From Cytobacillus sp. NJ13 (GTDB lineage: Bacteria; Bacillota; Bacilli; Bacillales; Cytobacillaceae), in NCBI GenBank assembly GCA_030348385.1, contig JAUCFP010000006.1:2972501-3036500 (forward strand): 64,000 bases of DNA, written 5' to 3'. How positions within the stretch are numbered: the first letter of the stretch is position 1; each line of letters begins with the position of its first letter. Shown one piece after another: positions 57,791 to 64,000 of this stretch. The translations under genes were made by a program, and so were the position numbers. The notes beneath the pieces were generated by a model, which was given only the letters and a program-made list of their open reading frames with translations, was not told the origin of the DNA and did no database searches.

Positions 57791-57820
57791 ACCTGTCCTG
57801 CATAAGCTGAGCGGACAGGT
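57791..57820 (+). terminator. Terminator after VOC gene
   Basis: An eight-bp stem ACCTGTCC / GGACAGGT followed by TTTTATAT. Confidence 0.85.
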
Positions 57821-57830
57821 TTTATATCTC

Positions 57831-58334
57831 TTAGCCTTCAAATGCTTTTTTCAAAATATCCAAATCAATTTTTTTCTCCATTTGGAGCAATGCCTTCATT
57901 ACTCTCTCCGTTTTTTCAGGATCATGGCTGCTGATCATTTCGCTTAACTCTGCAGGTACGATTTGCCATGATACGCCAAACCGATCCTTAAGCCAGCCGC
58001 AAGCCTGTGCCTTTATGTCCCCGCCTTCACAGAGCTTTTCCCAATAGTAGTCTATTTCTTCTTGATTCTCACAATTGACTATAAATGATATAGCCTCATT
58101 AAACCTAAACTTTGGCCCGCCATTCAGAGCAGTAAACTCCTGCCCTTCCAGCTGAAATTTCACAGTCATAACCTTTCCCTCTGTCTTGCCGCTAAGTTCG
58201 TGCCTTTCGTTCCCATAGCGGGTAATCTTGCTGATAGCTGAGTTCTTAAAAATCGAAGTATAAAAGTTTGCTGCCTCTTCAGCTTCTGTATTGAACCATA
58301 AGTTTGGTGTGATTTTTTGGATTTTATGTTTCAT
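57831..58334 (-). CDS. VOC family protein, PhnB-like
   Basis: A 167-aa PhnB/3-dmu-9_3-mt type protein. Characteristic are ITPNLWFNTEAEEAANFYTSIF, VMTVKFQLEGQEFTALNGGP, and CGWLKDRFGVSWQIVP. Such proteins are single or double VOC domains of uncertain activity, often annotated as demethylubiquinone methyltransferase by early similarity, which should not be trusted. The start ATG at 58334 follows AGGAGTTGATAGC. Confidence 0.85.
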   Translation of the reverse strand: MKHKIQKITPNLWFNTEAEEAANFYTSIFKNSAISKITRYGNERHELSGKTEGKVMTVKFQLEGQEFTALNGGPKFRFNEAISFIVNCENQEEIDYYWEKLCEGGDIKAQACGWLKDRFGVSWQIVPAELSEMISSHDPEKTERVMKALLQMEKKIDLDILKKAFEG

Positions 58335-58412
58335 GCTATCAACTCCTGTTTAGATGCTCTTCAACTTCATTTTAGCCTAATTTTGAGTTTGATAATTAAT
58401 ATTAGTCAATAA

Positions 58413-58437
58413 AGCCTGTCACTCTTAGCAACAGGCT
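58413..58437 (-). terminator. Terminator of the thiamin operon
   Basis: An AGCCTGT / ACAGGCT stem. On the minus strand it is followed by TTTATT, just past the thiF stop. Confidence 0.82.
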
Positions 58438-58444
58438 AAACTCA

Positions 58445-59464
58445 TTATCCCAGGAAACGATGATACAGGTTCTTGGCCTGGAGAATGTCTCTTACCCCGT
58501 GAACCAGCACTCTTCCATCCTTAAATACAACCAATCTGGCTTGATCGATCGAAAATGAGAGCAAATAAGGGTTGCTCTCTACATTGATTCCTTGAGAGAC
58601 CAGGGATTTTTCCAGATAAGCAACATCCATATCTTGAAGGGCTGAAGGCCTGATTTGAACGGTATCCCTCCCGCAAAGCAGCGCTGTTTTTGTCTGATTT
58701 CTGTAATCCAGGAAGGGATAAACGGGATTGGTCCCGCACGATAAGCACTGCGGATCCTTTAAGGAAGAAACATTAACAGAACTAAAATGATTTTTCCATA
58801 AATCAAAGGAAGCAAGCGTGCCGCGTAAGGATTCTAAGTCCTCTGCCAATATTTTTAAGGCCTCAGCAGACTGGTGAGCTGCAACCATTTGAATAGCCGG
58901 CTGAATAACACCAGCCGTATCGCAGGTGGTTCCTCCCAATGGCAATTTGTCCATCAGGCAATTCAGGCACGGTGACACCCCAGGCAAGATGGTATAGCTT
59001 AAACCATAGCTCCCCACACAGCCTCCATATACCCAGGGAATTCGGTGCTTTTGAGAGATATCATTGATCAGAAAGCGAATGTCAAAATTATCTGTTGAGT
59101 CAATGATTAAATCAACACCCTCAATCAGCTCTTCAATTTCCTGTACTCCTACATCCATAATACGGGCGATAACTTGAACCTCTGAATTGATGGCTTTCAG
59201 GCGGTTAGCAGCTGCTATCGCTTTTGGGGCTTTTCGAACAGCATCTTCTTCACAATAAAGCTGCTGGCGCTGCAGGTTGCTCCACTCCACATAATCCCTA
59301 TCGGCAATGGTTAATTTGCCGACACCTGCCCTTGTGAGAGTTTCTGCATTTGCAGCCCCTAATGCACCAGCCCCTATAATTAAAGTGTGTTTTTCCCTCA
59401 GCTTTTTCTGTCCTTCTTTGCCAATCGGAGGAAATAACATCTGGCGGGAGTATCGTTCATTCAA
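58445..59464 (-). CDS. thiF: ThiF/MoeB family adenylyltransferase
   Basis: A 339-aa E1-like enzyme. The nucleotide-binding loop is [11 protein letters not shown], followed by [23 protein letters not shown], and [10 protein letters not shown] with a likely thioester Cys. Zinc is held by CLNC and CLSC. It adenylates the C-terminal Gly-Gly of ThiS for thiocarboxylate formation, supplying sulfur for the thiazole ring of thiamin. It is the last gene of tenI-thiO-thiS-thiG-thiF and overlaps thiG by 4 bases. The roughly 80-aa C-terminal part is less conserved. Confidence 0.92.
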   Translation of the reverse strand: MNERYSRQMLFPPIGKEGQKKLREKHTLIIGAGALGAANAETLTRAGVGKLTIADRDYVEWSNLQRQQLYCEEDAVRKAPKAIAAANRLKAINSEVQVIARIMDVGVQEIEELIEGVDLIIDSTDNFDIRFLINDISQKHRIPWVYGGCVGSYGLSYTILPGVSPCLNCLMDKLPLGGTTCDTAGVIQPAIQMVAAHQSAEALKILAEDLESLRGTLASFDLWKNHFSSVNVSSLKDPQCLSCGTNPVYPFLDYRNQTKTALLCGRDTVQIRPSALQDMDVAYLEKSLVSQGINVESNPYLLSFSIDQARLVVFKDGRVLVHGVRDILQAKNLYHRFLG

Positions 59465-60228
59465 CTAAAAACCATTCCTTCCGCCGGGCTGCTTGCTGAT
59501 GCATAACGTTTTTGGGGCATCCGGCCAGCTTCATAGCCCAGCCTCCCTGCTTCAATGGCGAGTTTCATTGCTTTTGCCATTTTAACAGGATCATCGGCAG
59601 AGGAGACAGCCGTATTTAATAAAACTCCATCTGCTCCCAGCTCCATTGCCAATGCCGCATCTGCCGGGCTCCCAATTCCAGCATCCACAATAACCGGCAC
59701 TGTAGCCTGCTCTGTAATAAATTGAAGATTAACAGGATTAATGATTCCCTGTCCTGAACCAATTGGCGAAGCACATGGCATGACCGCATGGCAGCCTAGT
59801 TCTTCAAGTTTTCGGGCAAGTACGACATCATCAGAAGTATAGGGCAGAACAATAAATCCCTCGTCTAATAGGATTTCCGCTGCTTTAATCGTTTCTATTG
59901 GATCGGGAAGAAGTGTTTTGCTGCATCCAATAACCTCAACCTTAATCATGTCGCAGAGCCCGGAAGCTTTGGATAGCCTCGCTATTCGGACAGCCTCCTC
60001 AGCTGTACTTGCTCCTGCCGTATTAGGGAGTAATTTATATTTCTTTAAATCCAGCTTTTCCAAAAAGTTGGGCTGGTTCGCTTCAAAAATGTTCATACGT
60101 CGTACAGCAAAGGTAAGCACCTCTGTTTCCGAAGCTTCTACAGCTTCCCTTTGCACATCAAAGTTTGGATATTTTCCTGTTCCAAGCAGCAGCCGAGAGC
60201 TAAATTCATATGGGCCAATTTTCAACAA
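59461..60228 (-). CDS. thiG: Thiazole synthase ThiG
   Basis: A 255-aa TIM-barrel enzyme. The Schiff-base Lys is in [18 protein letters not shown] (about residue 97). Phosphate and substrate contacts lie in [30 protein letters not shown] (given in part). It joins deoxyxylulose phosphate, dehydroglycine from ThiO and sulfur from ThiS thiocarboxylate into the thiazole precursor. Length is normal. It sits between thiS and thiF. Confidence 0.95.
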   Translation of the reverse strand: MLKIGPYEFSSRLLLGTGKYPNFDVQREAVEASETEVLTFAVRRMNIFEANQPNFLEKLDLKKYKLLPNTAGASTAEEAVRIARLSKASGLCDMIKVEVIGCSKTLLPDPIETIKAAEILLDEGFIVLPYTSDDVVLARKLEELGCHAVMPCASPIGSGQGIINPVNLQFITEQATVPVIVDAGIGSPADAALAMELGADGVLLNTAVSSADDPVKMAKAMKLAIEAGRLGYEAGRMPQKRYASASSPAEGMVFS

Positions 60229-60229
60229 A

Positions 60230-60433
60230 TCATCCGCCTCCTACAAAGTGTACAATTTCGATTCGATCCCCATCTGACAGAATGGTTTCAGCATGCGTGG
60301 ATTTATCCAAAATATGCTGGTTTAGTTCGACAATGACTACCTTTTGCTCCAATTTAAAGTGCTCGAGCAGAAGTAAAACAGAATTAACTGTTTCCGGCAG
60401 CACCATAGCATCTCCGTTAATGACAACATTCAT
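60230..60433 (-). CDS. thiS: Sulfur carrier protein ThiS
   Basis: A 67-aa ubiquitin-like protein ending in VHFVGGG, the Gly-Gly tail that becomes a thiocarboxylate. The core is [20 protein letters not shown] and [16 protein letters not shown]. It overlaps thiO by 4 bases at its start and is one base from thiG, so all are translationally coupled. Confidence 0.95.
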   Translation of the reverse strand: MNVVINGDAMVLPETVNSVLLLLEHFKLEQKVVIVELNQHILDKSTHAETILSDGDRIEIVHFVGGG

Positions 60434-61569
60434 AAAAGCACCCCTTTTGAGGAATGGACTAAATCTTCAAGGCGGGACAGCTCAAATGGGTTAGGCTGCC
60501 CCGTTTTTCCTTCGAGGATGTCTGCCATCAGCTCTCCTGTGGCCGGGGCAAGGAGGATCCCATTCCGAAAATGCCCAGCTGCAATGTATAACCCGTCACA
60601 GGCTGGATGTTGTCCCAAAAAAGGCTGCCCATCAGCTGATTGCGGACGAATTCCTGTCCAGGCACGTTCCCATTCTGCATTCGCGATATCCGGGACCAGT
60701 TTTTGAGCCTTTTCCATCAGCAAGGATATCCCTTCAAAGGTCACCTTCTCATCAAATGAATTTACCTTAACCGTCGCTCCAACTACCAATCTCCCAGATT
60801 GCTTTGGAACGATATAGCATCCGTGTGAAAAGATCGTCCCCTGTACAAGCGGTTTTTCAATCTTGACCGAGAAGCATTCGCCTTTAACTGGAATAATGGG
60901 CAGCGAAAGGCCCGTTCTTTCAAGAATCTCCCTGCTCCAGGCCCCGGAAGCAACAATAACGGCATCTGCCAGAAATTCTCCCTGGCTGGTTCTGACCCCA
61001 TAAACCTTTTCATCTTTTAAAATAAAATCTGTTACATGTGTATACTCATAAATTTCTGCGCCTAGGGCTATTGAAGCTTTTGCAAAGGCAAGAGACAATT
61101 CATATGCCTGCACCTGTCCGTCATTCGGTATATACATGGCACCCCTCAATTTGTTTGATACGAAGGGTTCACGTTTGATCAGGTCATCAATCGAAAACCA
61201 TTCGGCATGCTCATCCGCTTTTTGCTGGCTTTCGATCAATTTTTTTAATGCCTGCTCCTCTTCTTTATTAGCCGCCACTTTATATACACCCTTATTTTGA
61301 TAGCCAATATGCACTTGTGATAAATCTTCCAGTTCAGAAATCAGGCTCCGGTACATGGAGCGGCTTTTGCATGCCAGCTGAAATAGCGGGCCGTCTTCTG
61401 TCAGTTCCGTTTGGGCTCCTAAAATTCCAGCTGCTGCTCCGGAAGCCTTGCCGGCTATTTTCTCCTTATCCAAAACGGCCACTTTATACCCTCTTTTAGC
61501 CAGTTGAAAGGCAATGGCGCTTCCGTTAATGCCACCTCCAACTATAACGGCGTCAAACATTTTCCTCAT
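60430..61569 (-). CDS. thiO: Glycine oxidase ThiO
   Basis: A 379-aa FAD-dependent D-amino-acid oxidase family enzyme. The dinucleotide loop is VIVGGGINGSAIAFQLAKRG at residues 8-27. The C-terminal region contains RAWTGIRPQSADGQPFLG and AAGHFRNGILLAPATGE, typical of ThiO. It oxidises glycine to the imine required by ThiG. The start ATG follows a gap of 2 bases after tenI. An internal GGAGGGG upstream gives the ribosome binding site. Confidence 0.93.
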   Translation of the reverse strand: MRKMFDAVIVGGGINGSAIAFQLAKRGYKVAVLDKEKIAGKASGAAAGILGAQTELTEDGPLFQLACKSRSMYRSLISELEDLSQVHIGYQNKGVYKVAANKEEEQALKKLIESQQKADEHAEWFSIDDLIKREPFVSNKLRGAMYIPNDGQVQAYELSLAFAKASIALGAEIYEYTHVTDFILKDEKVYGVRTSQGEFLADAVIVASGAWSREILERTGLSLPIIPVKGECFSVKIEKPLVQGTIFSHGCYIVPKQSGRLVVGATVKVNSFDEKVTFEGISLLMEKAQKLVPDIANAEWERAWTGIRPQSADGQPFLGQHPACDGLYIAAGHFRNGILLAPATGELMADILEGKTGQPNPFELSRLEDLVHSSKGVLL

Positions 61570-61571
61570 TA

Positions 61572-62177
61572 TTACCCCTCCTCATTTAACTTTTTTGAAA
61601 AGAGCTTGGCTGCCTCTGCAGGGTCTTTTGCCTTCAAAATCCCTGACATTACAGCAATGCCATCTGCCCCCGCCTCCAAAACCTCTGGGACTTTCTCTGG
61701 TTTAATGCCTCCAATTGCCAATACCGGAATTTCTACTGCCTTTTTAAGAACCTCCAGTGACCCTGTGCCCCTTGGCGGGACTCCCTTCTTGGAATTGGTT
61801 TCAAATATGTGCCCAAACAGGATATAATCAGCCCCCTGTTTTGCAGCCTCTTCTGCTTCTTCAAGAGAATGTACGGAACATCCGATGGGCATATCTAGAA
61901 AATGCGTTTTGACTACATGGACTGGAAGGCTGTGAAAAGCAAGATGTACACCTGTTTTACATGTCCATGCAACATCCACCCGATCATTTATAACAATTTT
62001 ATGAATGGGGATTCCCTCATTACAAAGCAGCTTAACTCCTTCATATAGCTCCCTTGAGGTTCGATGTTTTTCCCTCAAGTGGAACCTGTCTGCAAAGGGT
62101 TCCACTTCACCTGCTATCTCAGCAAAAGCCTCAAGAGAAAGCTTTCCATCTGATATAACATGCAGCTGTTTTTTCAT
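61572..62177 (-). CDS. tenI: Thiazole tautomerase TenI
   Basis: A 201-aa TIM barrel similar to ThiE but with TenI features: FADRFHLREKHRTSRELYEG instead of the ThiE pyrophosphate site, SVHSLEEAEEAAKQGADYILFGHIF, and PVLAIGGIKPEKVPEVLEAGADGIAVMSGI (given in part). TenI aromatises the thiazole product of ThiG. Presence with thiO-S-G-F but without tenA matches a Bacillus-like tenI operon. GGAGCATCC precedes the ATG. Its leader holds a TPP riboswitch. Confidence 0.9.
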   Translation of the reverse strand: MKKQLHVISDGKLSLEAFAEIAGEVEPFADRFHLREKHRTSRELYEGVKLLCNEGIPIHKIVINDRVDVAWTCKTGVHLAFHSLPVHVVKTHFLDMPIGCSVHSLEEAEEAAKQGADYILFGHIFETNSKKGVPPRGTGSLEVLKKAVEIPVLAIGGIKPEKVPEVLEAGADGIAVMSGILKAKDPAEAAKLFSKKLNEEG

Positions 62178-62215
62178 AGCGGATGCTCCTATGCTTTTTT
62201 TAGATTTTGTGCAAA

Positions 62216-62244
62216 TAAAAAACCACCTTCTAAATAGAAAGCGG
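62216..62244 (-). terminator. Expression-platform terminator of the TPP riboswitch
   Basis: On the minus strand CCGCTTTCT pairs with AGAAGGTGG, with G-U pairs, followed by TTTTTT. It lies between the aptamer and tenI. Confidence 0.78.
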
Positions 62245-62261
62245 GGGTATGAGGCCCTGGA

Positions 62262-62372
62262 ATAAAGACCCGATACTCCACTTCCCTACGCTGGTATTCA
62301 TGCCAGATCAGGTTCCAAGGGTCTTAAAGCTTTTGCTTTAATCTCAGCCTGCAAACAGGCACCCCCAGCGGA
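62262..62372 (-). ncRNA. TPP riboswitch (THI element)
   Basis: The minus strand contains GGGGGTGCCTG, GGCTGAGATT, ACCCTTGGAACCTGATCTGG and ACCAGCGTAGGGAAGT, the universally conserved THI-element blocks. High thiamin pyrophosphate should favour the terminator just downstream and shut off tenI-thiOSGF. It lies between thiC and tenI, so it could let the two parts of the cluster respond separately. Confidence 0.95.
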
Positions 62373-62399
62373 TATAATTTCTATTAAACTATAATAAGA

Positions 62400-64000
<1,601 letters not shown>

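Overview
The window looks like chromosome from a Gram-positive, endospore-forming member of the Bacillaceae (Bacillus/Cytobacillus/Mesobacillus-like). This rests on a CwlJ-type spore cortex hydrolase, Spx, SdpRI-like, YknWXYZ, YdbST and YrrT/MccAB homologues, strong GGAGG ribosome binding sites with frequent TTG/GTG starts, a T-box, a TPP riboswitch, and SigW- and SigB-like promoters. I saw no rRNA, tRNA, CRISPR array, insertion sequence or prophage block. It reads as ordinary chromosome with dense regulation and several decaying genes.

Layout. 0-5.4 kb: three tiny genes at the left edge, Lrp regulator with a divergent DMT exporter, cwlJ, then a compact redox cluster (IDEAL-domain protein, SaiR-like Rrf2 repressor, Spx paralogue, membrane protein) carrying four copies of one 19-bp palindrome. 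5.5-16.7 kb: MocR regulator, acetyltransferase, SdpR/SdpI-like pair, a LytTR/ABC-permease chimera, a frameshifted VanZ gene, a membrane serine hydrolase, a cupin, an AlkD-like repair protein, and gene remnants. 16.7-19.1 kb: a tyrosine-type T-box in front of phenylalanine hydroxylase and its pterin dehydratase. 19.2-31.9 kb: a sulfur island with mccAB, yrrT, a sulfonate-type uptake and monooxygenase set, an FMN reductase, and a sulfate ABC operon (sbp-cysT-cysW-cysA-yezD). Its promoters share a CymR-like box, and two operons have similar terminator-bearing leaders.

32-45.7 kb: MarR/nitroreductase/ABM operon (probable quinone stress), small membrane proteins, acetyltransferases, a YflT-like stress protein, an acidic lipoprotein, an EAL phosphodiesterase, the SigW-promoted yknWXYZ operon, a LanFEG/Bcr-like ABC exporter, and a tandem-duplicated DUF1259 protein. 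46-56.5 kb: two two-component systems, a class A beta-lactamase-like protein, and ydbST-like PH-domain genes in one operon with an ABC exporter. 56.7-64 kb: small genes, two VOC proteins, and a thiamin cluster (thiC, TPP riboswitch, tenI-thiO-thiS-thiG-thiF). thiC is frameshifted and runs off the right edge.

The main functional themes are sulfur acquisition and methionine-to-cysteine conversion, thiol/quinone stress control, envelope defence against peptide toxins (SdpI-like, YknWXYZ, LanFEG-like and VanZ-like genes), and thiamin synthesis. Several short genes (27-57 aa) were found by eye next to good ribosome binding sites. Frameshift calls (vanZ-like, thiC, LytTR-permease) could be true mutations or base-calling errors in homopolymers.
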